Shown: piece by piece, positions 26,255 through 35,778 of the stretch
Position numbering within the stretch: the stretch's first letter is position 1
Layout: each line of letters opens with the position of its first letter
Assembly: GCF_021502675.1 (NCBI RefSeq)
Contig: NZ_JAKFHA010000001.1
Span: 1 to 64,000, forward strand
Length of the DNA stretch: 64,000 bases
Reading direction: 5' to 3'
Source: Yinghuangia soli
Lineage (GTDB): Bacteria > Actinomycetota > Actinomycetes > Streptomycetales > Streptomycetaceae
The notes under the pieces: generated by a model
The model's database searches: none
Seen by the model: the letters and a program-made list of their open reading frames with translations, nothing else
Told to the model about the DNA's origin: nothing
Program-made: the position numbers and the translations under genes

Positions 26255-26860
26255 ATGGACATAGCCCTGCTGCAGGCGCAGTCGCAGCTGATCATCCGGC
26301 AGAACTTCCGGCTGATCGTGAACCAGTACGTCGTGCATCTGGTGAACCCGGACGGTTCGCACGGCCAGGTCGTCGCCTACGCCCAGCAGAAGCGCGGCAA
26401 GCTCAAGGAAGAGGTCATCCTCTACACCGACGAGAGCAAGCAGTACGAGCTGGCCCGCTTCAAGGCGAAGCAGATCCTGGACGTGCGGGCCGCGCACGTG
26501 GTGACCGCGGCGGACGGGACCGAGCTGGGCACCTTCACCAAGAAGTTCTGGCCCTCGCTGCTCCGCTCGACCTGGACGCTGCAGCGCCCCGGCCTCGAGC
26601 CCGCGACGGGCAAGGAGCGCAGCATGGCCGGCGCGATCATCCGCCGGCTCTGGGGTCTCATCCCGTACGTGGGCGCCTTCCTGCCGGCCCCGACGTACCA
26701 CTTCGACTTCGCGGGCGACAGCTCGCAGGCCCCGGTGGTCTCCATCGAGCGCCAGATGAAGCTGCGCGACCAGTACATCGTCTCGTTTACCGAGCCGACC
26801 GTCGACCGCCGCCTCGGGCTGTGCGTCGCGGTCGCGATGGACGCGATCCAGAACCGCTGA
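26255..26860 (+). CDS. LURP-one-related/scramblase-like protein
   Basis: A 201-residue protein with the LOR fold pattern: an initial LIIRQNFRLIVNQYVVHLVN, repeated beta strands (HGQVVAYAQQKRGKLKEEVI, LARFKAKQILDVRAAHVVTA, LGTFTKKFWPSLLRSTW) and a final helix (RRLGLCVAVAMDAI). The fold resembles Tubby/phospholipid scramblase proteins and may contact membrane lipids; no enzymatic residues are evident. AGGAGG precedes ATG 26255. It is divergent from the XRE-cupin gene and closed by a terminator. Confidence 0.8.
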   Translation: MDIALLQAQSQLIIRQNFRLIVNQYVVHLVNPDGSHGQVVAYAQQKRGKLKEEVILYTDESKQYELARFKAKQILDVRAAHVVTAADGTELGTFTKKFWPSLLRSTWTLQRPGLEPATGKERSMAGAIIRRLWGLIPYVGAFLPAPTYHFDFAGDSSQAPVVSIERQMKLRDQYIVSFTEPTVDRRLGLCVAVAMDAIQNR

Positions 26861-26884
26861 CCGGCCCGGAGCAGGCAGGTACGG

Positions 26885-26915
26885 GAAAGGCCCCCGGCGA
26901 GCACCGGGGGCCTTT
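26885..26915. terminator. Terminator between convergent genes
   Basis: GAAAGGCCCCCGG pairs with CCGGGGGCCTTTC (13 bp) around a short loop, between the LURP-like and permease stop codons. Confidence 0.85.
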
Positions 26916-26936
26916 CGCGTACCGCTGCGGGCCGGC

Positions 26937-28505
26937 TCAGTCCTCGGGGACGAGCACCGGCGTGTCGACCTTGAGCACCTCGCCGCGGAAGAAGCGCGGG
27001 CTGCGCAGCCGGGTGGCCTCCATGAAGACCACGCCGAGCAGCAGGACGCCGACGCCGATGACGAAGACGCTGCCCACGCCCAGCACCGAGCTGCCGCTGC
27101 CGTAGTCCGGGCTCCACGCGTCGACCAGCGTCTTGACGAAGATCGCGCCGAGCATGAGGCCGCCGACCAGCGGCATGATGCCCTTGATCAGCATGTCGCG
27201 GGCGCTGCGCGTGAGGTCGTGGCGGAAGTACCAGACCGACGAGAACGCGGTGAGCGCGTAGTAGAAGCAGATCATCAGGCCGAGCGCGGCGATGGTGTCC
27301 TCGAGGACCGAGGTGCTGACCAGCGTCATCACGGTGTAGAAGACGCCGGTGACGACGCCCGCGACGATGGTCGCGAAGCCGGGGGTCTTGTACTTGGGGT
27401 GCACGCGGGCGAAGGCCGGCGGGAACGCCTCGTAGGTGGCCATCGCCAGTGCGGTGCGGGCCACCGGGATGAAGGTGGTCTGCAGGCTGGCGACCGAACT
27501 GGCCAGCACCGCGATGAAGAGCAGGATGCCGAGGCCGGACCCGAGCACGGGGTCGGCGAGCTTGGCGAAGATGTTCGCGTCGTCGGTGTTGAGGCCGAGT
27601 CCGGTGTCGCCGACGCCGCCGACCATGAGGCAGGCGATGCCGGTCATGAGGTACGCGCAGACGATGACGAGCAGCGTGGTCATGGCCGCGCGGCCGGGCA
27701 CCTTGGGGCCGCCCGCGGTCTCCTCGTTCATGGTCAGGGCGGCGTCCCAGCCCCAGTACATGAAGATCGAGAGCGACAGGCCGGCGGTCAGCGCGGCGAA
27801 GTTCTCGATGCCGAACGGGTTGAGCCACTCGAACGAGAACGACAGCGAGGTGTCGAACTGGCCGTCCTGGGCCTTGTAGATGGCCATCACGATGAACAGC
27901 GCGAGCACGGCCAGCTGCAGGAAGACCAGGAAGTACTGCACGCGCTTGGTCACCGTCATGCCGCGGTAGCTGATCGCGGTGGCGACGGCGATGAACAGCA
28001 TGCAGGTGGGGATGTGGATCGCCTTGTTCTCGTCCCACGAGGCGATCCAGTCGCTGTTGAACAGCTCGCCGAGCGTCAGGTAGAAGAACGACGTCCCGAT
28101 GCCGGCCAGATTGGACAGCACGATGATGGTCGCCATCACCAGGCCCCAGCCGGCCATCCAGCCGACCCGCGGGCCGAACGCCTTGACGGTCCAGGTGAAC
28201 GAGGTGCCGGCGTCCGGCACGACCTTGTTCAGCTCGCGGTAGGCGAACGCGACCAGCAGCATCGGGATGAACCCGATGAGGAAGATCGCGGGCAGGTGCA
28301 CGCCGACCTCGCGGACTGTGGGGCCCAGCGCGCCGGTGAGGGTGTAGACCGGGGCGACCGTGGAGATCGCCACGATGACGCTGCCGAAGAGGCCGATCGC
28401 GTTGCGGCTGAGTCCCTTGTCCTTGATGTCCGGTTCGGGCTCGTAGCGCAGCTCCCCCGGGGACTGGTGCCCATCGCCTGGGCGGCGCGTGTTCTCGATA
28501 CTCAC
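26937..28505 (-). CDS. APC-family amino acid/polyamine permease
   Basis: About 522 residues with 12 hydrophobic segments. Helix 1 carries the APC signature (GLFGSVIVAISTVAPVYTLT), and EETAGGPKVPGRAAM after the sixth helix is typical of amino-acid/polyamine permeases. It is a secondary transporter in the cytoplasmic membrane; the substrate is probably a cationic or neutral amino acid or amine. GTG 28505 (VSIENTRR) is chosen because upstream codons are not hydrophobic or conserved. It is encoded about 150 bases downstream of the Mo-enzyme gene on the same strand and may be co-transcribed. Confidence 0.88.
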   Translation of the reverse strand: MSIENTRRPGDGHQSPGELRYEPEPDIKDKGLSRNAIGLFGSVIVAISTVAPVYTLTGALGPTVREVGVHLPAIFLIGFIPMLLVAFAYRELNKVVPDAGTSFTWTVKAFGPRVGWMAGWGLVMATIIVLSNLAGIGTSFFYLTLGELFNSDWIASWDENKAIHIPTCMLFIAVATAISYRGMTVTKRVQYFLVFLQLAVLALFIVMAIYKAQDGQFDTSLSFSFEWLNPFGIENFAALTAGLSLSIFMYWGWDAALTMNEETAGGPKVPGRAAMTTLLVIVCAYLMTGIACLMVGGVGDTGLGLNTDDANIFAKLADPVLGSGLGILLFIAVLASSVASLQTTFIPVARTALAMATYEAFPPAFARVHPKYKTPGFATIVAGVVTGVFYTVMTLVSTSVLEDTIAALGLMICFYYALTAFSSVWYFRHDLTRSARDMLIKGIMPLVGGLMLGAIFVKTLVDAWSPDYGSGSSVLGVGSVFVIGVGVLLLGVVFMEATRLRSPRFFRGEVLKVDTPVLVPED

Positions 28506-28655
28506 AAGCGACCAGACTAGGTCAGGATCCTGGGACGAACGACCGCCACGCCTGGGGTTCGAAGGACAAAACGGTACAGGTACCATGGCCCCGTTTTGCC
28601 TTGGTCATGTTCCGCACGATTGGCCCGTTTAGCCGGAACTGCGCTGCGGAAACCG

Positions 28656-30983
28656 TCAGTCCCCCAGCAGGTCCTCGGGCCGGATCGGGATCCGGGCCAG
28701 CGCCTTCCCGGTGGCGTCCCGGATCGCCGCGACGACCGCGGGCGCGGCCGACACCGTGGGCGCCTCGCCCACCCCGCGCAGGCCGTACGGCGCGTGCGGG
28801 TCCGCCAGTTCCAGGATCTGCACCGGCATCGCGGGGGCGTCCGCGATGGTCGGGATCAGGTAGTCGGTGAACGAGCCGTTCACCACCACGCCGCCGCGCA
28901 CCACGATCTCCTCGGTGAGCGCCAGGCCCATGCCCTGCATCCCGCCGCCCTGGATCTGGCCGGCCACCGCCTGCGGGTTCATCGCGCGGCCCACGTCCTG
29001 GGCGGCGGCCAGTTCGACCACCTTGACCAGGCCCAGCTCGACGTCGACGTCCACCACCGCGCGGTGCGCGCAGAAGGTGTACTGCACGAACGCATCGCCC
29101 TGCCCGGTCTCCGGGTCGAGCGCCGAGGTCGCCCGGTGGCGGTACTCGGCGGTGTGCTCCACCGTGTGCCCGTCCAGGACATCGGCCAGGTCGTCGAGCG
29201 CCAGGCCGTCGGCGGCGGTCACCTTGCCGCCGCGCAGCAGGCAGTTCCCCGGCCGCCCGGCCAGCCGGAGGACCTCCTCGCGCACCAGCCGGCACGCGTC
29301 GCGCACCGCGCCGCCGGTGACGTACGTCTGCCGGGACGCGGACGTCGAGCCCGCCGAGCCCACCTGCGTGTCCGGGGTCTCCAGGACCACACGTTCGACA
29401 CCGAGCTCGGTGCGGGCGATCTGGGTCCACACGGCGACGCCGCCCTGGCCCACCTCGGCGGCCGCGGTGTGCACGGTCGCGACCGGCTCCCCGGCCACCG
29501 CTTCGAGGCGTACGCGCGCCGTCGAGTAGTCGTCGTGGCCCTGCGAGAAGGCGACGTTCTTGACGCCGACCGAGTAGCCGATGCCGCGCCGCACGCCTTC
29601 GCCGCGCGTGGACCACGAGTAGCCGCCCGGCAGTTCGCGCGGGTCGGGGCGGCCGCCGGTGCCACTGGCCTCCCCGGGCAGCGGCATCGCGCGGACCATG
29701 CCGAGCAGCTCGGCCACCGGCGCGGGCGAGTCGAGCACCTGCCCGATGGCCGTGACACCGCCTTCCGCGAGGGCGTTGCGCTGCCGGAACTCGACCGGGT
29801 GCAGGCCGAGTTCGGCGGCCAGCCGGTCCATCTGGCTCTCGTATGCGAAGCACGCCTGGACCGCGCCGAAGCCGCGCATCGCGCCGCAGGGCGGGTTGTT
29901 GGTGACCAGCCCGATCGCCTCGGTCGCGATGTGCGGGACGTGGTACGGGCCGATCCCGAGGCCGGCCGCGTTGCCGACCACGGCGGCGGTGGTGGACGCG
30001 TACGCGCCGCCGTCCAGGACCACGCGGGCCTTCACGTAGACCAGCCTGCCGTCGCGGTCCGCGCCGTGCTCGTAGTCCATGACCGCGGGGTGCCGGTGCA
30101 CGTGGCCGAGGAAGGACTCCTCGCGCGAGTAGACCATCTTGACCGGCTTGCCGGTGTGCAGCGCCAGCAGGCATGCGTGGGCCTGCAGCGTGAGGTCCTC
30201 GCGGGCCCCGAACGCGCCGCCCACGCCGCCGAGCGTCAGCCGGACCTTCTCCTCGGGCAGGCCGAGCACGGGGGCGAGCTGCTGCCGGTCCACGTGCAGG
30301 AACTGGGTGGCGACGAACAGGTCGACGCCGCCGTCCTCGGCCGGGACGGCGAGCGCGGCCTCGGGGCCGAGCGGCGCCTGGTCCTGCATGCCGACGGTGT
30401 ACCGGCCGCGGACCACCACGTCGGCGGTCGCCCGGTCGGGGTCGCCGCGCCGCACCGGCTGGCGCGAGACGATGTTGTCGGGCCAGTGCGGGTTCACCAC
30501 GGGGGCGCCTGCGGCCAGGGCCTGCTCCTCGGTGACCACCGGGTCCAGGACTTCGTAGGCGACCTTGATGCGGGCGGCGGCGCGGCGGGCGGTCTCGGGG
30601 TGGTCGGCGGCCACGATCGCGACCGGTTCGCCGTGGTAACGGACCTCGCCGGCGGCCAGCACGGGGGTGTCCGCGGTCTCCAGGCCGTACAGGTTGCGGC
30701 CCGGGATGTCCTCGTGGGTGAGGACCGCTTCGACGCCGGGCGTGGCGAGCGCCTCGCCGAGGTCCACGGAGACGATGCGGGCGCGCGGGTGCGGGCTGCG
30801 GAGTGTGGCACCCCACAACATGTCGTCGGCCCACAGGTCGGAGGCGTACGCGAAGGCGCCCTTGGCCTTGAGGATCCCGTCGGGGCGCAGCGGACTGCCG
30901 CCGATGCCGCTGTCCGCGGGCGGCCGGGTGGCGACCGCGGTCTCGCGGCCCGAGGTCTGCTCGGAAGTGCCCGGGTTGTCCAT
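28656..30983 (-). CDS. Xanthine dehydrogenase-type molybdopterin-binding subunit (orphan)
   Basis: A 775-residue Mo-enzyme large subunit, full length for the family. It contains the N-terminal 'hammerhead' domain (AFAYASDLWADDMLWGATLR, RARIVSVDLGEAL) and the Mo-binding domain with LTLGGVGGAFGAREDL, NNPPCGAMRGFGAVQACFAY and the C-terminal catalytic glutamate in LRGVGEAPTV. These enzymes hydroxylate purines or other heterocycles and normally need partner FAD and 2Fe-2S subunits, but neither gene is adjacent here. The APC permease gene follows on the same strand. The substrate cannot be fixed from sequence. Confidence 0.9.
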   Translation of the reverse strand: MDNPGTSEQTSGRETAVATRPPADSGIGGSPLRPDGILKAKGAFAYASDLWADDMLWGATLRSPHPRARIVSVDLGEALATPGVEAVLTHEDIPGRNLYGLETADTPVLAAGEVRYHGEPVAIVAADHPETARRAAARIKVAYEVLDPVVTEEQALAAGAPVVNPHWPDNIVSRQPVRRGDPDRATADVVVRGRYTVGMQDQAPLGPEAALAVPAEDGGVDLFVATQFLHVDRQQLAPVLGLPEEKVRLTLGGVGGAFGAREDLTLQAHACLLALHTGKPVKMVYSREESFLGHVHRHPAVMDYEHGADRDGRLVYVKARVVLDGGAYASTTAAVVGNAAGLGIGPYHVPHIATEAIGLVTNNPPCGAMRGFGAVQACFAYESQMDRLAAELGLHPVEFRQRNALAEGGVTAIGQVLDSPAPVAELLGMVRAMPLPGEASGTGGRPDPRELPGGYSWSTRGEGVRRGIGYSVGVKNVAFSQGHDDYSTARVRLEAVAGEPVATVHTAAAEVGQGGVAVWTQIARTELGVERVVLETPDTQVGSAGSTSASRQTYVTGGAVRDACRLVREEVLRLAGRPGNCLLRGGKVTAADGLALDDLADVLDGHTVEHTAEYRHRATSALDPETGQGDAFVQYTFCAHRAVVDVDVELGLVKVVELAAAQDVGRAMNPQAVAGQIQGGGMQGMGLALTEEIVVRGGVVVNGSFTDYLIPTIADAPAMPVQILELADPHAPYGLRGVGEAPTVSAAPAVVAAIRDATGKALARIPIRPEDLLGD

Positions 30984-31240
30984 GCCTGCCCCCTCGTCGG
31001 TCCGGTGCCGCGGTCGCCGCCGCGCGGTCGCCGCGGTTCCCGTTTCCCGCTTGCCTCCCCAGTGAACTCCCCTGAGGCGCCGCAGCGAAGCCGGGCGTCA
31101 CCCGGGTGGCGGTGCGCGGGCGGCCGGGGCTCCCGAACCGGCCCGGGGCAGCGGCCCTTCACCTCCCCGGCCATGGGCCGTACAGTGCGCTCCGAGACTG
31201 GCACGGGGTGCCACATCGCCGATCCGAGGGAGTCCCGCCG

Positions 31241-32167
31241 ATGCCGCTGAACGCCGAACTGGCCGCACTCCTTGCCGCGGTCCCGCTGGTCCCGTTCACC
31301 GGGGACCCCGTGGCGGTCCGCGCCCAGATGAGCGCGCAGATGCAGCACCGGCCGGTGACCACGCCGCTGGAGCGCGTCGAGGACCGCACCATTCCCGGCC
31401 CCGAGGGGGCTCCCGCGCTGCCCGTGCGGATATACGCGCCGAGCACCGAACCGGGCCTGCCCGTCGTGGTGTTCTTCCACGGCGGCGGGTTCTGCATCGG
31501 CGGGATCGACAGCCACGACCCGGTGGCCCGCAAGATGGCCGAGCAGGTCGGCTGCCTGGTGGTGTCGGTGGACTACCGGCTTGCGCCGGAGCACCCGTTC
31601 CCGGCCGCGCACGAGGACGCGTACGCGGCGTACGCCTGGGTGCGCGCGCACGCCGCCGAGCTGGGCGGCGACCCGGCGCGCGTGGCGGTGGCCGGGGACA
31701 GCGCGGGCGGCTCGCTGTCCGCGGCGGTGTGCCTGATGGCCCGCGACCGCGGCGTGCCGCAGCCGGAGTTCCAGCTGCTCTGGTACCCGGCCACCGACCT
31801 GAGCGCCGAGTCGCACCAGGCGGACAGCGAGGACCCGCTGCTGCCGCAGACCGCGATGGACTGGTTCACCGAGCATTTCTTCTCGAAGATCGACGAGGCC
31901 GACCTGGTGCCGTACGCGTCGGTCGGGCTCGCCGAGGACCTGTCCGGGCTGGCGCCCGCGCTGATCGTGGTGGCCGGCGTGGACCCGCTGCACGACCAGG
32001 GCGTGGCGTACGCCGCGCGGCTGGCCGAGGCGGGCGTGCCGGCCGTGCTGGAGGACTACGAGGACATGTCGCACGGCTTCGTGAGCTTCGCGGACTTCGT
32101 GCCGCCGGCCGCGAAGGCGACCGAGGGCTCGTACGCGGCGCTGCGGGCGGCCTTCGGCACGGCCTGA
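31241..32167 (+). CDS. HSL-type alpha/beta hydrolase (esterase)
   Basis: A 308-residue enzyme of the hormone-sensitive-lipase esterase family. The oxyanion motif is FFHGGGFCIGG, the nucleophile elbow GDSAGGS, the acid AGVDPLHDQG and the catalytic histidine MSHGF. YRLAPEHPFPAAHEDAY between them is the usual family landmark. It hydrolyses short-chain esters in the cytoplasm. ATG 31241 has GGGAG about 10 bases upstream. It is divergent from the molybdopterin subunit gene and convergent with the PP2C gene. Confidence 0.92.
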   Translation: MPLNAELAALLAAVPLVPFTGDPVAVRAQMSAQMQHRPVTTPLERVEDRTIPGPEGAPALPVRIYAPSTEPGLPVVVFFHGGGFCIGGIDSHDPVARKMAEQVGCLVVSVDYRLAPEHPFPAAHEDAYAAYAWVRAHAAELGGDPARVAVAGDSAGGSLSAAVCLMARDRGVPQPEFQLLWYPATDLSAESHQADSEDPLLPQTAMDWFTEHFFSKIDEADLVPYASVGLAEDLSGLAPALIVVAGVDPLHDQGVAYAARLAEAGVPAVLEDYEDMSHGFVSFADFVPPAAKATEGSYAALRAAFGTA

Positions 32168-32213
32168 GCGCGGGCGTGCCCGGGCGGCACCGGTTCGCAC
32201 TGGTCCGCGGCAG

Positions 32214-33341
32214 TCAGTCGGCGCGGGCCAGCGCGATGACCGCGACGTCGTCGCCCGGGTCGCCGGTGAACGCGGCCAGGTCGTCGCGCACGAAGGCGGC
32301 GACCGCGGCCGGGTCGACGGCGCTGCGTCCGCCGAAGCGCAGCGACAGGCGGTCCTCGGCGGCATAGAAGGCGCCGTCCTTGTCGCGCGCCTCGCTGACC
32401 CCGTCGGTGTGCAGCATCAGCACCTCGCCCGGGCCGAGCGGGTGCGTGGTCACCTCGACGGGGGCGGCGGCCAGCGGACCGAGGCCGAGCGGCACGCCGG
32501 GCCGGGTGGCGAGCCGGGCGGCCCGGCCGTAGGTCACCAGGACGGGCGCGGGGTGCCCGCGGTCCGCGATGCGGACCTCGGGCCGGTCCGGCGGGAACTC
32601 CAGGAACAGCGCTGTGACGAAGAGTTCGGCATCGCCGTTCGCGCCGGAGTCGCGCACCAGGCGGCGTTCCATGTGCGCGGCGAGGTCGGGCAGGTCCGGG
32701 ATGTCGAATGCGGCGTCCCGGAAGCTGCTGAGCACCGTGCCGACGTGCTGGATGGCGGTGAGCCCCTTGCCGCGTACGTCGCCGATCACGACGCGGACCC
32801 CGAACGGCGTCTCGACCAGGTCGTACAGGTCCCCGCCGATGAGCGCGCGCCGGTCCGCGGCCTCGTAGTAGCCGGCCGCGCGCACCGGCCCGAGGGCGGT
32901 CGGGATCGGCTTGAGCAGCAGGAGCTGCAGGGCCTCGGCGACCGACTTGGCCTCGACGAGATGGTGGGCGTCGCGTTGGCGCTGGCGGGCCAGTTCGATG
33001 CTGACCAGGCCGAGGATCAAGGTGGAGATGTAGAGCCCGACGTGGTGGATCTCGTCGAGGTGGTCGAAGCGGGAGGCGAAGAGCAGTTCGAGCCCGAGCG
33101 ACACCACCAGGAGGAGGGCCACGGTGCGCGCGCGGTGCGTGATGGCGGCGAGCACCGGCACCGCGATGAGCAGGAAGCCGGAGGCGAACCGGCGCGGCAG
33201 GGTGATCTCCGCGACGAAGTCGATGGCGATCACCGCGAACGGCGCCCACCGCACCCAGGCCGCGGTGATCGGGCCGGGCGGCCGGTCGAGGCGGCCGGCC
33301 ACCCTCCGGTCGCGCTTCGGCTCGGTGCTCACGCACTTCAC
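32214..33341 (-). CDS. Membrane-bound PP2C/SpoIIE-type serine phosphatase
   Basis: A 375-residue protein. The first 115 residues contain four or five hydrophobic segments (FAVIAIDFVAEITL, FLLIAVPVLAAI, ALLLVVSLGLELLF, GLYISTLILGLVSIELA). The SpoIIE phosphatase domain follows from about residue 145 (LIGGDLYDLVETPFGVRVVIGDVRGKG, ADRGHPAPVLV, VLMLHTDGVSEARD, GDDVAVIAL) with the metal-binding aspartates. Such enzymes commonly control anti-sigma/anti-anti-sigma switches. The start codon at 33341 is taken because membrane segments follow directly. No adjacent anti-sigma genes are present. Confidence 0.9.
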   Translation of the reverse strand: MKCVSTEPKRDRRVAGRLDRPPGPITAAWVRWAPFAVIAIDFVAEITLPRRFASGFLLIAVPVLAAITHRARTVALLLVVSLGLELLFASRFDHLDEIHHVGLYISTLILGLVSIELARQRQRDAHHLVEAKSVAEALQLLLLKPIPTALGPVRAAGYYEAADRRALIGGDLYDLVETPFGVRVVIGDVRGKGLTAIQHVGTVLSSFRDAAFDIPDLPDLAAHMERRLVRDSGANGDAELFVTALFLEFPPDRPEVRIADRGHPAPVLVTYGRAARLATRPGVPLGLGPLAAAPVEVTTHPLGPGEVLMLHTDGVSEARDKDGAFYAAEDRLSLRFGGRSAVDPAAVAAFVRDDLAAFTGDPGDDVAVIALARAD

Positions 33342-33480
33342 GATATAGGGACAAATATGTACATCGCTCTATCGTCGCGGCCGTCCGGGGTACTCCGGAC
33401 GCCGCGGACACGCGATGGGGACGAGTGATGCGGACGAGCGATCGGGACGAGCAGCCGCGTCGCCCCGGGCAGGCGTCCGA

Positions 33481-34341
33481 TCAGGCGGCGTCGCGGCGCG
33501 GCAGCACGAGCAGTTCCCCGCTGCCGGGCCGCTTCATGACGTCGACCGGGTGGCCGTACAGCTCGGACAGCGTCGGCGCGGTGCAGACCTCCTCCGGTGC
33601 GCCGCAGGCGACCATGCGGCCGCCGGCCAGCAGCGCGATGCGGTCGGCGTACGCGGCGGCCAGGTTGAGGTCGTGCAGCACCACGAGCACCGCGTCGCCG
33701 CGGCGGGCCCGGTCGCGGGCCAGCTTGAGGACGTCCTCGGTGTGCTTGAGGTCCAGCGCGGCGGTCGGCTCGTCGAGGAACAGCATCGGGGCCTGCTGTG
33801 CGAGCACCCGGGCGAGCGTGGCGCGGGCCTGCTCGCCGCCGGACAGCGACGGGAAAGCGCGCCGGGCCAGGTGGGCGGTGTCGGTCTCGGCGAGGCAGCG
33901 GGCCACGATCTCGTCGTCGGTCTCGTCGCACGGCATGCCCAGGTACGGGGCGCGGCCCATGCGGACCACCTCGTCCACCGTGAACGGGAACGCCAGTGCG
34001 GTGCTCTGCGGCATGACCGCGCGGTGCCGGGCCAGTTCGCGGGCGCCGAGGTCGGCGATCGGGTGCCCGCCGACGAGGACCTCGCCGCCGGTCGCGACGA
34101 GGTCGCCGGTGAGCAGGCCGAGGAGGGTGGACTTGCCGGCGCCGTTGGGGCCGAGCATCGCGACCAGTTCGCCCGGGTGCACCTCGAGCGAGACGCCGTC
34201 GACCAGCCGGGTGCCGTTCTCCAGCGCGTAGGTCACGCCGCGGGCCGCGACCGCCGCGGTGCCCGGCAGGATCTCCACCGCCGGACAGGACCTCCGGGTC
34301 AGCGCACCGAACCGGTTGCGGACCTCGACGAGCAGACTCAT
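33481..34341 (-). CDS. hmuV: Hemin ABC transporter, ATP-binding protein
   Basis: A 286-residue ABC ATPase with Walker A LGPNGAGKSTLLG, Q-loop MPQSTALAFPFTVDEVV, signature LSGGEQARA, Walker B PMLFLDEPTAALD and an H-loop LHDLN. It powers FecCD-type permeases and most resembles HmuV of heme importers. ATG 34341 overlaps the stop of the permease gene by ATGA, so all three hmu genes form one operon reading HmuT-HmuU-HmuV. The C-terminus is basic and extends about 20 residues past the usual end. Confidence 0.9.
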   Translation of the reverse strand: MSLLVEVRNRFGALTRRSCPAVEILPGTAAVAARGVTYALENGTRLVDGVSLEVHPGELVAMLGPNGAGKSTLLGLLTGDLVATGGEVLVGGHPIADLGARELARHRAVMPQSTALAFPFTVDEVVRMGRAPYLGMPCDETDDEIVARCLAETDTAHLARRAFPSLSGGEQARATLARVLAQQAPMLFLDEPTAALDLKHTEDVLKLARDRARRGDAVLVVLHDLNLAAAYADRIALLAGGRMVACGAPEEVCTAPTLSELYGHPVDVMKRPGSGELLVLPRRDAA

Positions 34342-35723
34342 GCCCAACCCCCTTGCTTGGAACGGGTACGACGCAGCAGCCACAGGAAGAACGGGGCGCC
34401 GAGCAGCGCGGTGAGCACCCCGAGGGGCACCTCGGCGGGCAGCGCCACGGTCCGCGAGGCGAGGTCGGCGGCGACCGTGACGATCGCACCGAGCAGCGCG
34501 CCGGCGGGCAGCAGGAGTGCGTGCCTGGGCCCGGCGATCAGGCGGATCAGGTGCGGCACCACGAGGCCGATGAAGCCGACCACGCCGGCCGCGGCGACGG
34601 CCGCGCCGACCAGCAGCGCGGTGAGGACGACGATGCCGAGCCGCACCCGCTCGGTGTCGACGCCCAGGTGCCGGGCGCCGCGCTCGCCGAGCGCGAGCAG
34701 GTCGAGCGAGCGGGCGTAGAAGGGGAGGACGAACAGGGCGATCAGCGCGAACGGCAGCAGCGCCCAGATGACGTCCCAGTTCGCGCCGCCGAGGCTGCCC
34801 AGGTTCCAGAACGTGATGCTGCGCAGCTCGGCGTCGTCGGCGATGAAGGTGAGCATGCCGATCCCGGCACCGGCCAGCGCGTTGACCGCGACGCCGGTGA
34901 GGATCAGGGTGACCACTTCGGTGCGCCCGTTGGACCGGGACAGCAGGTAGACGGTCAGGGTCGTCACCAGGCCGCCCAGGAAGGCGAATGCGGTGACCGT
35001 CCAGGAGCCGAAGGAGGTGATGCCCAGCACGATCGCGGCGACCGCGCCGATGGCCGCACCGGACGAGACGCCGATGACCGCGGGCTCGGCGAGCGGGTTG
35101 CCGAACACGCCCTGCATCGCCGCCCCGGCGCAGCCGAGGCACACGCCGACCAGGATGCCGAGCACCACGCGCGGGAAGCGGATCGCCCAGAGGACGGCGT
35201 GGTTCTGCTCGGAGACGTACCCGACGTCGAGCCCGGCCTTGTGCAGCAGCGAGGCGACGACCTCGGAGGGCGGGATCCGCACCGCGCCGATGCCGGCCGC
35301 GAGGATGCACACCGCGAGCAGCCCGAGCGCGAGAACGGGCACAAGCCACCGCCCATGCCGCCGCACGGCAGGCGCCGCAGCCGCGCCGCCCTCGACACCG
35401 CCGGACTCCGTCCCCTTCCCCACGACTGCCCCCGCTGCGTGGCCCCCGCCCCCCGCGGGGTCCGCGGCGCGAGCGGATGGGACGGCCGATCCGGCCCCTG
35501 GCCGCATGCCGGCCGTCGCCCCGCCGGTGCCGGGCAGCAGGCCGCTCCCCGGCGCTGCACCAGGAGCAGCGGTGTCACCATCCACGGGGTCCGCGGCGCG
35601 GGCGGGGTCGGCTGCGGCCCCCGCCGGGCTCCCCGTTCCCGACGCGTTCGCCGTCGGCGTGCGCGGCTCGGTGTCGCCCCGCTCGTCCTGCCCATTGCGT
35701 CCGGTCTGCTGGAGGCTGCCCAT
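34338..35723 (-). CDS. hmuU: Hemin/iron ABC permease (FecCD) with long N-terminal extension
   Basis: A 461-residue membrane protein. From about residue 125 it has the FecCD fold: RWLVPVLALGLLAVCILAAG, RFPRVVLGILVGVCLGCAGA, MQGVFGNPLAEPAVIGVSSGA, GERGARHLGVDTERVRLG and VGFIGLVVPHLIRLIAGPRH (coupling to the ATPase). The first 120 residues are a Gly/Ala/Pro-rich soluble extension that family members lack. Translation may start at 35723 or internally. It lies 55 bases downstream of hmuT. Confidence 0.88.
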   Translation of the reverse strand: MGSLQQTGRNGQDERGDTEPRTPTANASGTGSPAGAAADPARAADPVDGDTAAPGAAPGSGLLPGTGGATAGMRPGAGSAVPSARAADPAGGGGHAAGAVVGKGTESGGVEGGAAAAPAVRRHGRWLVPVLALGLLAVCILAAGIGAVRIPPSEVVASLLHKAGLDVGYVSEQNHAVLWAIRFPRVVLGILVGVCLGCAGAAMQGVFGNPLAEPAVIGVSSGAAIGAVAAIVLGITSFGSWTVTAFAFLGGLVTTLTVYLLSRSNGRTEVVTLILTGVAVNALAGAGIGMLTFIADDAELRSITFWNLGSLGGANWDVIWALLPFALIALFVLPFYARSLDLLALGERGARHLGVDTERVRLGIVVLTALLVGAAVAAAGVVGFIGLVVPHLIRLIAGPRHALLLPAGALLGAIVTVAADLASRTVALPAEVPLGVLTALLGAPFFLWLLRRTRSKQGGWA

Positions 35724-35778
35724 CTGCCTGCCCTCCCCCGCCCTCGCCGCGTCGTCCCGACCCGTCTCGTCCCGTCCG

